The notes: generated by a model not told the origin, from the letters alone. Shown: positions 41,581 through 49,061, counted from the stretch's first letter. The stretch is 64,000 bases of DNA from RGIG5579 sp045541915 (GCA_045541915.1 JAZQJZ010000012.1:124001-188000); one strand, 5' to 3'. Numbers and translations are program-made.

Positions 41581-42519
41581 TTACTCCATTTGGGAATGAG
41601 AGGCTTCATCCTTTGCCTTTTCCAATTCCTCGATAAATCGCTGATCTATGGGAGTGAGATGATATCCGCTTCGATAGATCAAAACATCCTTATACTTGTG
41701 ACTCAAGCCTGCACAGCGCTTTTGCACTACATTGTGACGTGCCAAAACCTCTTGGGGCAAGGGCGAGACCCACATAAAGGTGGAGGGAACATCGTTGAGC
41801 AGATCGTACTGCGTACCTCTTTCATAAATATAGATCTTCTTATCCGTTAGATCGGAAAACTCCGCCTTCCTCACATAAGCGATCTGAAGAGAGGGTACAT
41901 AAGGGTCTCCGTGAACGATCTCAACGCAATCCTTGAAATCACTTTTGGTAATCTCTTCCTTCTCTGCCAAGGGGTGATTGCGGTCCATTAAGGCCACATA
42001 TTCAAATTCCCAAATATCTTCGTGGCGCAGATCCTTTTCTTCCATCATTTTCAGAAAATAGGATTCAAAAGCAGTCTGATAACGAATGATACCCAGATTG
42101 TAATTGCTTTGGAGAATATTGGTAATGGCGCGGAGGGAATTGGTTTCCTTATAGTTCAAGTTGATTTCCCTTTTGGGATCCAATGAATTCACAAGACCGG
42201 TAAAGGCCCGGGTGATATAACAAGCGCGAGGAGTGGAAATGTTAAAGCTTTGATGCTCGGGAACATCCTTTTTATACTTTTCTTCCATTTCGTCGATCTG
42301 ACGGAGGATGTTTTTTGCCTGATAAAGAAATTCTTCCCCCTGGGTGGTGGTCACAATCCCCTTGGAGGTTCGCTTGAACACCGTAATGCCAAGACTCTCT
42401 TCCAATTCCTTGATGGCACGGGAAAGGTTGGGCTGGCTCATAAAAAGGTTTGCCGCCGCACCGGTGATGGAACGAGTACGTTCCACTTCCACCGCATACT
42501 TCAAATGCAACAGGTTCAT
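41581..42519 (-). CDS. LysR-family transcriptional regulator
   Basis: 312 residues. N-terminal winged HTH (LHLKYAVEVERTRSITGAAANLFMSQPNLSRAIKELEESLGITVFKRTSKGIVTT), then the two-lobed LysR effector domain. Located 13 nt after typA in the same direction, so probably co-transcribed with it, which is an unusual arrangement for LysR genes that normally face their target. No target operon identified in the window. Effector unknown. Confidence 0.9.
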   Translation of the reverse strand: MNLLHLKYAVEVERTRSITGAAANLFMSQPNLSRAIKELEESLGITVFKRTSKGIVTTTQGEEFLYQAKNILRQIDEMEEKYKKDVPEHQSFNISTPRACYITRAFTGLVNSLDPKREINLNYKETNSLRAITNILQSNYNLGIIRYQTAFESYFLKMMEEKDLRHEDIWEFEYVALMDRNHPLAEKEEITKSDFKDCVEIVHGDPYVPSLQIAYVRKAEFSDLTDKKIYIYERGTQYDLLNDVPSTFMWVSPLPQEVLARHNVVQKRCAGLSHKYKDVLIYRSGYHLTPIDQRFIEELEKAKDEASHSQME

Positions 42520-42532
42520 TTCACTTCTCCTT

Positions 42533-44359
42533 TCAGGAGTTGAGTTTTTCTTTTGCTTTCAATTTGGCTCGCTGCTCCGTATTCAAGATCTTTTTCCGGA
42601 GACGGAGTGCCTTGGGAGTGACCTCCAGAAGCTCATCGTCTGCAATGAATTCCATACACTTTTCCAGGCTCATCAAACGGGGCGGAACAATGCGCAGAGC
42701 TTCATCGGCACCGGTGGAACGGATGGCAGTCAAGTGCTTTTTCTTGCACACATTGACCACAAGATCCTTGGAATCGTTGGATTCACCCACGATCATTCCT
42801 TCATATACATTGGTCTGAACACCAATAAACATAGTGCCGCGATCCTGGGCATTGAACATGCCGTAAGAGGTGGAAATGCCATCTTCCCAAGCGATCAAGG
42901 ATCCGCGGGAACGGGCGGTGAGACCGGGTTTGATAGGATGATATCCATCCAGCTCCGTATTGACCACCGCATTTCCCTTAGCGGCAGTGAGCAGCTCTGC
43001 CCGGCAACCGATCATACCGCGGCTTGTGATGGAAAACTCCAAGCGGGTAAAGCCGGCAGTGGTGGGAGCCATTTGCAAAAGCTCTCCCTTGCGGCGAGAG
43101 ATCAGATCAATGACCGTTCCGGTAAATTCATCGGGACAGTCGATATAAAGATTTTCATAAGGCTCGCAAAGCTGGCCGTCGATCTCCTTGGTGATAACCG
43201 TGGGGCGGGAAACCTGAAATTCGTAGCCCTGGCGGCGCATATTTTCAATGAGAACCGAAAGGTGAAGCTCTCCTCTTCCGGAAACCTTCAGAGTATCGGT
43301 GGTATCGGTATCCTCTACGCGGAGAGAAATATTGGATTCCAGTTCCCGATACAGTCTTTCCCGGATGTGGCGGCTGGTGACATAGGTTCCGTCCTGCCCG
43401 GCAAAGGGAGAAGTAGAAACAGAGAAGAACATGGAAAGCACCGGATCCTCGATCTCCACAAAATCTAGTCCCTCAGGATGCTCCGGATCACAGATGGTAT
43501 CACCGATCTCAATATCGGCAATGCCGGTCAAGCAAACAATATCCCCTGCTTCCGCAAAGGTGGTGGCAGTCTTTTTCAGTTTATCAAAGGTATAGATTCC
43601 GGCAGTTTTATGCCGCTCAACCTTGCCGTCTCTCCGAACAACGGAAACCGGGCTCTTTTCATGAATGGCACCGCGGAGAATTTTTCCTACTGCCATTCTG
43701 CCGGTATAATCGTTGAAATCGATGTTGGAAACCATCATCTGGAAGGGGCCGTCGGAATCCACATCGGGACAGGGAATATCATGGATGATCACGTCAAAAA
43801 GACAGGTGAGATTGTCGGTTTTCACCTTATAGTCAGTGGTTGCCCAGCCGTCTCTGCCGGAAGCATAGATCACAGGAAGGTCCAGCTGCTCCTCGGTGGC
43901 GCCCAGGTCGATGAGTAGATCGTACATTTCATCGGTTACTTCCTTGGGACGGGCCATAGGACGGTCAATCTTATTGATCACAATCACCGGGGTTAGTCCC
44001 AGTGCCAGGGCCTTTTTTAGCACGGTACGGGTCTGAGGCATACAGCCTTCATAGGCATCCACTAAAAGAATGACGCCATCCACCATGGAAAGGCTTCGTT
44101 CCACTTCCCCACCGAAATCCGCATGTCCGGGGGTATCCACAATGTTCACCTTCACACCGTTGTAAAACAGAGAGGTATTTTTGGCGAGAATGGTGATTCC
44201 TCTTTCTTTTTCCAGGTCACCCGAGTCCATCACGCGCTCTTCCACCTGTTCATTTGCGCGGAAGGTGCCTGTTTGGCGAAGCATGGCATCCACAAGAGTG
44301 GTCTTGCCGTGGTCAACGTGAGCAATGATCGCAATATTTCTGATATTTTCTTTTTCCAT
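42533..44359 (-). CDS. typA: Translational GTPase TypA/BipA
   Basis: 608 residues, normal length. GTPase motifs AHVDHGKTT (G1), DTPGHADFGGEV (G3), NKIDRP (G4), then EF-G-like domains and the BipA-specific C-terminal region (MFNAQDRGTMFIGVQTNVYEGMIVGE). Ribosome-associated GTPase involved in 50S assembly and stress or cold adaptation. Followed by the LysR gene. Confidence 0.97.
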   Translation of the reverse strand: MEKENIRNIAIIAHVDHGKTTLVDAMLRQTGTFRANEQVEERVMDSGDLEKERGITILAKNTSLFYNGVKVNIVDTPGHADFGGEVERSLSMVDGVILLVDAYEGCMPQTRTVLKKALALGLTPVIVINKIDRPMARPKEVTDEMYDLLIDLGATEEQLDLPVIYASGRDGWATTDYKVKTDNLTCLFDVIIHDIPCPDVDSDGPFQMMVSNIDFNDYTGRMAVGKILRGAIHEKSPVSVVRRDGKVERHKTAGIYTFDKLKKTATTFAEAGDIVCLTGIADIEIGDTICDPEHPEGLDFVEIEDPVLSMFFSVSTSPFAGQDGTYVTSRHIRERLYRELESNISLRVEDTDTTDTLKVSGRGELHLSVLIENMRRQGYEFQVSRPTVITKEIDGQLCEPYENLYIDCPDEFTGTVIDLISRRKGELLQMAPTTAGFTRLEFSITSRGMIGCRAELLTAAKGNAVVNTELDGYHPIKPGLTARSRGSLIAWEDGISTSYGMFNAQDRGTMFIGVQTNVYEGMIVGESNDSKDLVVNVCKKKHLTAIRSTGADEALRIVPPRLMSLEKCMEFIADDELLEVTPKALRLRKKILNTEQRAKLKAKEKLNS

Positions 44360-44402
44360 ACAAAATCCTTATTGTCACAAAATTAGCATTTTATCATCCA
44401 TT

Positions 44403-44430
44403 ATTATACCACTTCCCTCTCATTTTGCAA
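44403..44430 (-). promoter_or_regulatory. Promoter of typA
   Basis: Minus strand TTGCAA, 16-bp spacer, TATAAT. Confidence 0.7.
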
Positions 44431-44469
44431 GAAAAAATTCCCCATTTACCCCAAAGTTTGAAAAAAGGA

Positions 44470-44605
44470 CATATATTTTCTGCAAATGGAACAAAACAAG
44501 GGGAATTAAATCTTGTTTTAAGCCAGAAAAGCGGAGAAAATCCCATAGCATTTCAAAAAATACAGTTTCAAAACAAATCCCCTCCTGCGAACGAGCAAAG
44601 AGGGG
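44470..44605 (-). terminator. Terminator of the acyltransferase gene and flanking hairpins
   Basis: CCCCTC ... GAGGGG hairpin at 44579-44605 just past the acyltransferase stop on the minus strand; AAAACAAG/CTTGTTTT forms another hairpin at about 44493-44520. Nothing coding seen in the 255-bp gap 44360-44614. Confidence 0.55.
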
Positions 44606-44614
44606 TACTTTTTC

Positions 44615-45400
44615 TTACATTTCTTCTATTTTAGTGCGGCAGATTTCTGCCAGATCTTCCGGGGACGTTTCCTTGACTTCTTCCTTTGGAATCACATCCA
44701 GCACTTCAAAGAGAACCGGTGTTTTTCGGAGTGGAAGATTTTTCTTGAACTCATTGGTGCCTGAAATGCGACAAACAGCGATGGGCGCTGATGACTTTTT
44801 CGCCAGAACAAAGGCGCCGGTTTTAAACTCCAAAAGCTTGCCCGTGCGGCTTCGGGTTCCTTCCGGATAAATGCCCATAGTAAAGCCTTTTTCCGAGACC
44901 AAACGGGCGGCATAACGAATGGCGCGCATGGCTCGAAGGGGATTTTCCCGATCCAGAGGAACAAAGCCGATCTTCTGCGTGATGGGGCCAACGATGGGGA
45001 TTTTCATATTCTCTTTTTTCGAAACAAATCCCAGGCGACAGCCTTTCATTAAGAGAAAGGCTGCCATAGGATCGAAACGGGAAAGGTGATTGCAAACCAA
45101 AATGCAAGGCTCTTCCGGGATCTTTTCCAATCCCTCTCCCCGAACACGAAATCGAAACAGGGTAAGAATGCAATCCATGGTGTGATAAGCCAGATACCGG
45201 CAATATGAATTGTCCTTTTCCAAAGGCTTTTTCCCGTAACAGAAAAGGCTCACAATAAACAGATACAAAATGGAAAAAAAGATCAAAAGAATCCAAAAGG
45301 AAAAAACCAAAAGAATACTCCACGGAATCAGTTGAGGCAAAATCACATCCAGAATCACCGTGATGACCGTAGCTAAAACCAAAAACAAACGCAGAAGCAT
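44615..45400 (-). CDS. 1-acyl-glycerol-3-phosphate acyltransferase (PlsC-like)
   Basis: 261 residues. Two N-terminal hydrophobic helices (about 3-22 and 28-56), then the acyltransferase motifs NHLSRFDPMAAF (HX4D), FVPLDREN, IYPEGTRSRTGKLLEFKTGAF. Transfers acyl groups to lysophosphatidic acid in membrane lipid synthesis. Single gene on the minus strand, flanked by its terminator and by the tRNA-Leu promoter region. The longer membrane-spanning N-terminus is a small difference from minimal PlsC. Confidence 0.9.
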   Translation of the reverse strand: MLLRLFLVLATVITVILDVILPQLIPWSILLVFSFWILLIFFSILYLFIVSLFCYGKKPLEKDNSYCRYLAYHTMDCILTLFRFRVRGEGLEKIPEEPCILVCNHLSRFDPMAAFLLMKGCRLGFVSKKENMKIPIVGPITQKIGFVPLDRENPLRAMRAIRYAARLVSEKGFTMGIYPEGTRSRTGKLLEFKTGAFVLAKKSSAPIAVCRISGTNEFKKNLPLRKTPVLFEVLDVIPKEEVKETSPEDLAEICRTKIEEM

Positions 45401-45528
45401 GCTTCTCTCTCCTTCTCTTTTTTCTCCAACGCGTATTTTACCTCAAAAAAGTTGTGCTGTCAACAAACTCTCCCATTCTTTTTCCCAATAAAAAAACTCA
45501 TTTTATCGGATTTTTTCTCAAAATCATC

Positions 45529-45557
45529 TTGACTTTTCCCTTTCTCTTTGTTATAAT
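45529..45557 (+). promoter_or_regulatory. Promoter of tRNA-Leu(CAG)
   Basis: TTGACT, 17-bp spacer, TATAAT; about 65-nt leader to the tRNA. Confidence 0.82.
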
Positions 45558-45621
45558 CCCTAGAGTGAGTTTGAGGCTTACCTCCTCATAGGCTTTCTTG
45601 TCAGTGCAAGAAAGAATCTCT

Positions 45622-45708
45622 GCGGATGTGGCGGAATTGGCAGACGCGCTAGATTCAGGTTCTAGTGGTAGCAATACTGTGTGGGTTCAAGTCCCGTCAT
45701 CCGCACCA
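45622..45708 (+). tRNA. tRNA-Leu (anticodon CAG), integration site of the island
   Basis: 87 nt with CCA and a long variable arm (GGTAGCAATACTGT). Acceptor GCGGATG/CATCCGC, anticodon stem CTAGA/TCTAG with loop TTCAGGT (CAG). Its 3' end and terminator recur about 7.4 kb downstream (53061-53119), marking it as the attachment site of the island that follows. Confidence 0.95.
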
Positions 45709-45710
45709 GC

Positions 45711-45750
45711 AAAAACGGATACCGATTTTTCGGTATCCGTTTTTTGCTTT
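45711..45750 (+). terminator. Terminator of tRNA-Leu
   Basis: ACGGATACCGA TTTTT CGGTATCCGT then T-run. Near-identical stem at 53083-53112 but with an AAAAA loop. Confidence 0.88.
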
Positions 45751-45791
45751 ATTACGATGGAGGGACTTGAAGCCTAAGAGGGCCGGAGGCG

Positions 45792-45920
45792 TTAAGGCAA
45801 ACAGTCTAAATGACTGTTTGGTAGCCGACGGGTGCGAAGGCGGGTACCGCGAGCCGCGCGGAGCGGTCGCCAAGCAGTGGGGATTTGCAACGCAAAGCCC
45901 AGTCCCGTCATCCGTACCAA
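45792..45920 (+). repeat. 129-bp structured repeat, left copy
   Basis: Matches 52951-53079 with 7 substitutions in 129 positions. Folds as hairpins AAACAGTC/GACTGTTT, ACCGC/GCGGT within GGCG/CGCC, TTTGC/GCAAA, and a closing stem GGTGCG (45831) with CGTACC (45913). Its last 18 bases match the tRNA-Leu 3' end with one change. Short ORFs on both strands look spurious; the reverse reading SHPSATKQSFRLF is a pattern I recall as a recurrent false gene in Clostridia. The adjacent left flank GGGACTTGAA (45762-45771) is the complement of a tRNA T-arm. Confidence 0.75.
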
Positions 45921-45962
45921 GTGCCAAAAAGCATTGATTTATCAAGGCTTTTCGGCATTTTT
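45919..45962 (+). terminator. Hairpin after the left repeat
   Basis: TGCCAAAAAGC ... GCTTTTCGGCA then TTTTT. Confidence 0.55.
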
Positions 45963-46059
45963 CTTTTCTTAGGATGCTCGGATTTTGAATGTCAAAAATT
46001 CACCGAAAAAGGCTCGATTCTTGCGGATTTCTAACAAATTAAAGTTTTCTAACAATTTT

Positions 46060-46092
46060 TATGTATGGGACGGGTTTTACCCGTCCTTTTTC
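46060..46092 (+). terminator. Terminator-like hairpin
   Basis: GGACGGG TTTTA CCCGTCC then TTTTT; it overlaps the end of the integrase remnant. Another hairpin ACGGCAC/GTGCCGT lies at 46231-46256. Confidence 0.55.
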
Positions 46093-46190
46093 ATTTCTCC
46101 AAGGCGCAAGTTTTCTGCAATCTTATTTGCAGACTTCACCTTGGCTCCGTACTCCAAGTGGCTATAAATGTTTGCCGTCGTATCGACAGA
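46077..46190 (-). pseudogene. C-terminal remnant of a tyrosine recombinase (integrase)
   Basis: On the minus strand one frame reads ISVDTTANIYSHLEYGAKV then KSANKIAENLRLGEMKKDG and stop. This matches the tail of Tn916/phage-type integrases around the catalytic Tyr (STTANIYSHL). Only about 38 residues survive; the R-H-R-H part is gone. It lies next to tRNA-Leu pointing toward it, where an integrase that uses this tRNA would sit. Confidence 0.65.
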
Positions 46191-46280
46191 TATAATGTAT
46201 GTGAATTATTGGTTCCGTTTCAAGAAAACAATACGGCACCTACCCGAAGATAAGTGCCGTTTGATGCGAAAAATTATTGT

Positions 46281-46327
46281 AATGTGATAACAGATGTCCC
46301 TTGAGTGATGTAATAACCGATGTTACT
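46281..46327 (+). repeat. IS-end-like repeat cluster, left of the toxin cassette
   Basis: Two related units: TGTGATAACAGATGTCCC (46284-46301) and GATGTAATAACCGATGTTAC (46308-46327). Variants recur at 48964-49061. Resembles the multiple terminal repeats of IS21-type elements; no transposase gene is present. Confidence 0.45.
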
Positions 46328-46341
46328 AAATTCTCTTTTAT

Positions 46342-47016
46342 TCAGATTTTAATGATAGAAGAAAAGACCGCAAGATCCTTTTGACCCAGTTCCAAATCCT
46401 TGTGATAATGTCCGAAAAACCATTTTTCATAAGAAAGTTTTTCTTTGACACTTTGGAGAAAATCGGTCAAAACATTCTCTTCATAGTCGGGTGTAAATTC
46501 TCGTTGTATTTTGGTCGGCGCGGAGTGCGTGATTACAAAATCTACGCTCCAACTCACTGCCTCAAGATTTTGAAGCGCAGAATTCATTTCTTCCTTGCTT
46601 GGAAGCTCTTCCTTCCACCAGTTCTTCCCCTCTGTTCTGACATTCTTATCGTGAGAGGAGGCGCCGCCAAAGGTGAAAAATTTCTTTCCTTCTATTTCAT
46701 AAATCTCTCCACGCATCAAATGATAAATTTTATCGCTGATCTTATGCGCCTTCCCACCAAAGAATGAAACAACGGGAAACTCATTCAAAAGATCAAAGTT
46801 CTCGTGGTTACCGTCCACAAACAAAGTGGTAAAGTTTTTCTTTTCCAACCACTTTCTCCAGTAAAGTTCCTCATTATCTCCACACCAAACACCGCCAAAA
46901 TCTCCGCAAATAATCAGATAATCTTCCGATGTCATTTCTTTTTGCTGAGGGAAACGCTTCGAGGAAAGTTTTGTTACATCCGTCGGGATATGCGTATCGC
47001 CTGTAATATAGATCAT
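46342..47016 (-). CDS. Metallophosphoesterase, last gene of the island cassette
   Basis: 224 residues. Calcineurin-like metal motifs: IYITGDTHIP (GDxH), IICGDFGGVW (GDxxG), FVDGNHENFD (GNHE), THSAPTK and WFFGHYHKDLE (GHxH). Complete for a small phosphoesterase. Overlaps the preceding unknown gene by 4 nt (ATGA), so it is a real part of the cassette. It could process a nucleotide or nucleic acid linked to the toxin's action, or be a second effector; substrate unknown. More A/T-rich codon use than core genes nearby. Confidence 0.85.
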   Translation of the reverse strand: MIYITGDTHIPTDVTKLSSKRFPQQKEMTSEDYLIICGDFGGVWCGDNEELYWRKWLEKKNFTTLFVDGNHENFDLLNEFPVVSFFGGKAHKISDKIYHLMRGEIYEIEGKKFFTFGGASSHDKNVRTEGKNWWKEELPSKEEMNSALQNLEAVSWSVDFVITHSAPTKIQREFTPDYEENVLTDFLQSVKEKLSYEKWFFGHYHKDLELGQKDLAVFSSIIKI

Positions 47017-47558
47017 AGTGTTTCAATGAACCTTTCCACGTGCACTTTATATTCTCCTTCATTTGACCAATCCTCAATAACCGTTTCAACAGGATAAATA
47101 CAATCAGTGTTTTTATCAGCAAAATGTGTAATTACTTCTCCGAAAAACCATCCTCTGGAAAAAATATATTGTTGGTTTTCCGTTTGAACGACCAAAGCCA
47201 TATCAAAAGCAATTTCGTATTCCCCGCGGTTTACAGAAATACAATCCGTAACAACAGAAACACCCCGTACCTTTTCATTGATCTCAACGAGTGAAACGGT
47301 TTCTTTGCAATAGGGTTCAAAAGGTGTATTTGCCTTTATTTTTTTGCAAGAAAAGGAAGAAATTTCCTCTGTTTCATCAAAAAACGGCGTTTCTTTCACC
47401 TCGTTCAAAAGCTCAATCGAAAAAGTGTCAAAGTTCAACTTCAAATTTCCGTAAGCCTCTCCGGGAAGGGAAACTCCATATTCATACGAAAGAAGTTTTT
47501 GACCGATACAGCTTTTTAATATATTTATCATTTCTTTTGTAAATCTTGCTTGAATCAT
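47013..47558 (-). CDS. Unknown protein, candidate immunity protein
   Basis: 181 residues from ATG 47558, which TGAGG precedes by 6-7 nt; ATG 47570 overlaps the toxin stop (TAATG) but has no ribosome site. No family recognised. No signal peptide or membrane segment; mixed alpha/beta composition with acidic stretches (FFDETEEISSF, YPVETVIEDWSNEGEY). Directly downstream of a polymorphic-toxin-like gene, where an immunity protein is expected, and overlapping the phosphoesterase gene by 4 nt. Immunity role is inferred from order only. Confidence 0.6.
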   Translation of the reverse strand: MIQARFTKEMINILKSCIGQKLLSYEYGVSLPGEAYGNLKLNFDTFSIELLNEVKETPFFDETEEISSFSCKKIKANTPFEPYCKETVSLVEINEKVRGVSVVTDCISVNRGEYEIAFDMALVVQTENQQYIFSRGWFFGEVITHFADKNTDCIYPVETVIEDWSNEGEYKVHVERFIETL

Positions 47559-47569
47559 ATAAAACCTCA

Positions 47570-48205
47570 TTATTTGATAAAATGGATCTTTTGTTTTTTA
47601 ATACCGGAATAAATGCTAATCTCAATGTTAACAGCCGGGCTGTTGGGTGTTTTGGTAACGACTCGATATACAACACGGCTACCGTCTTCAAAGACCGTTT
47701 GCACACCTTTCCCATTAGACAGAGCCGAATGAGTTCCTCCCTTACTGATTTTTTTATAAAAATCTGCCGAAGATTTTACCGGATCCGCACTTTTGAAAAC
47801 TCTTGAGTTTTTCCCCATTTCGCCAAAATAGCCTGTTTTGCTCAAATTATATTTTTTTGCAACACTTCGTGCATTGTCGGATACGCTGGTTACTTTTTTT
47901 GCTTTTTTTAATGCTTTGGCAGAATCCGAAGCTTTGTCAAAGGTTCTTGCCGCATCCACAACTCTGTTCGCCGTCTTTGCGCCATCTGCGATCTCACCGA
48001 TAAAGGGAATTGCACCAACAAGATCAAGTCCGGCCGAAACATAGTCTCCTCGAAGCAGATCCACCGGAATCGCAGCAAGATCAGCAAAGGTATCTACTCC
48101 CGGGATAAGAGATGCGGCCGTTAAAACATTGCTGATTGCATCTAGTACTGCTTTCGGAGAAGCCCCACGAGTATTTCCAAAACTTCCTCCTGCACCGCCA
48201 CCCAT
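47570..48205 (-). CDS. Polymorphic-toxin-like protein (pretoxin plus C-terminal toxin domain)
   Basis: 211 residues. Gly-rich start MGGGAGGSFGNTRGAS, then a pretoxin-type hydrophobic helix pair (VDTFADLAAIPVDLLRGDY ... AGLDLVGAIPFIGEIADG), a Lys/Ala helix, and a C-terminal domain with FEDGSRVVYRVVTKT and PAVNIEISIYSGIKKQKIHFIK, similar in pattern to small RNase toxins of the BECR group. Overlaps the DUF4417 gene by 1 nt (TAATG) with AGGAAA inside that gene. No large secretion or RHS part, so it is likely a detached toxin tail made with DUF4417 as partner. Activity is inferred. Confidence 0.65.
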   Translation of the reverse strand: MGGGAGGSFGNTRGASPKAVLDAISNVLTAASLIPGVDTFADLAAIPVDLLRGDYVSAGLDLVGAIPFIGEIADGAKTANRVVDAARTFDKASDSAKALKKAKKVTSVSDNARSVAKKYNLSKTGYFGEMGKNSRVFKSADPVKSSADFYKKISKGGTHSALSNGKGVQTVFEDGSRVVYRVVTKTPNSPAVNIEISIYSGIKKQKIHFIK

Positions 48206-48849
48206 TAAGCGTTTCCTCGCTTTCGGGATTTGGAAAACTCACTCTCAAAGGAGATAACGTTGATTCCTCGGTTTCTGCAGGGAGCAAAAATACTTTCCGG
48301 CGCAGCACCGTACACAATGATATTTTTAGGAGAAAGCGTCTTCACAAGGCTTGCCAATCCCATTTGAAAGAAAAGCTTGTCTTCCTTTCGTTTCAAGCAG
48401 CCGTGAGTACCAAGGGAGACAGTTTTGTTTTTCTCAATTCCATCAAAGCAGAATTCAAAACTGCGGTGATCGGAAAATCTGACGTTGGGGATCACCTCAA
48501 CGCCATTCCTCTGAAGCCAATGGGCAAGAGCTCTTCCCCGATAAGTATTCCACTCTTGCATCACAAGCGGCATATTACGATAAAGGCTAAAATCGGGAGA
48601 AATGATTCCCCTGAATTTCTTTAGTCTCGCAAGATAGGCTTTGGGATTATGCCACAAACGCTCGAAGCGCTCATCGTCTTCATAAAAAACGACCCAAGAA
48701 TCATAATCCCTATGGCTTTTTGCCATTGCTTTTGAAAACGTTATGACTTTGTTCGGAATCTCGTCACTGGTTTTCAATTTTGGTAACTCAATTTTGCCGC
48801 AGTATTCTGCATTTTCTACTAAAAACGAACGAAAGACATCTGTTTGCAT
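48205..48849 (-). CDS. DUF4417 protein
   Basis: 214 residues with the DUF4417 pattern: DSWVVFYEDDERFERLWHNP, FRGIISPDFSLYRNMPLVMQEWNTYRGRALAHWLQRNG, IPNVRFSDHRSFEFCFDGI, SLGTHGC and IIVYGAAPESIFAPCRNRGI. The family is found on phages and mobile elements and its role is unknown. First gene of the four-gene minus-strand cassette, behind a consensus promoter. Its end is Ser/Lys/Arg-rich and runs into the Gly-rich toxin start; in other strains these could be a single fused protein. Confidence 0.8.
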   Translation of the reverse strand: MQTDVFRSFLVENAEYCGKIELPKLKTSDEIPNKVITFSKAMAKSHRDYDSWVVFYEDDERFERLWHNPKAYLARLKKFRGIISPDFSLYRNMPLVMQEWNTYRGRALAHWLQRNGVEVIPNVRFSDHRSFEFCFDGIEKNKTVSLGTHGCLKRKEDKLFFQMGLASLVKTLSPKNIIVYGAAPESIFAPCRNRGINVISFESEFSKSRKRGNA

Positions 48850-48863
48850 TCACTTCACTCCTC

Positions 48864-48892
48864 ATTATACTTTTCCGTGATTTTGTTGTCAA
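48864..48892 (-). promoter_or_regulatory. Perfect consensus promoter of the DUF4417-toxin cassette
   Basis: Minus strand TTGACA, 17-bp spacer, TATAAT. The -10 is only 14 nt from the ATG (48849), so the transcript start would fall at or after the GAGGAG ribosome site, giving an almost leaderless mRNA. Confidence 0.7.
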
Positions 48893-48963
48893 CGGCGCTT
48901 TTCGGAGTATATCTTGCAAAAGCTACTGACACGCAATGACAATTTTTGAATTTAATTTTTTTC

Positions 48964-49061
48964 ATTACCGATGTATCAAATTATGTCCCTATCAAATCTA
49001 AATATTATGTAACAACCGATGTTACCATTTTCGGCAAGTATGATGTAATAAGCAATGTCCC
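48964..49061 (+). repeat. IS-end-like repeat cluster, right of the toxin cassette
   Basis: Units related to 46281-46327: TTACCGATGTATCAAATTAT (48966 on), TTATGTAACAACCGATGTTA (49006 on) and GATGTAATAAGCAATGTCCC (49042-49061). Same strand as the left cluster. Rest of the 321-bp gap 48850-49170 shows no gene. Confidence 0.45.

Noticed and set aside
45697..45945. Short minus-strand ORF in the 129-bp repeat (SHPSATKQSFRLF reading)
   Set aside because: The same reading exists in the second copy and spans the tRNA-Leu 3' end; the DNA is a structured repeat, so a protein is unlikely.
48964..49061. CRISPR-like short repeats
   Set aside because: Units are imperfect, irregularly spaced, and number only two or three per cluster; no cas genes anywhere in the window.
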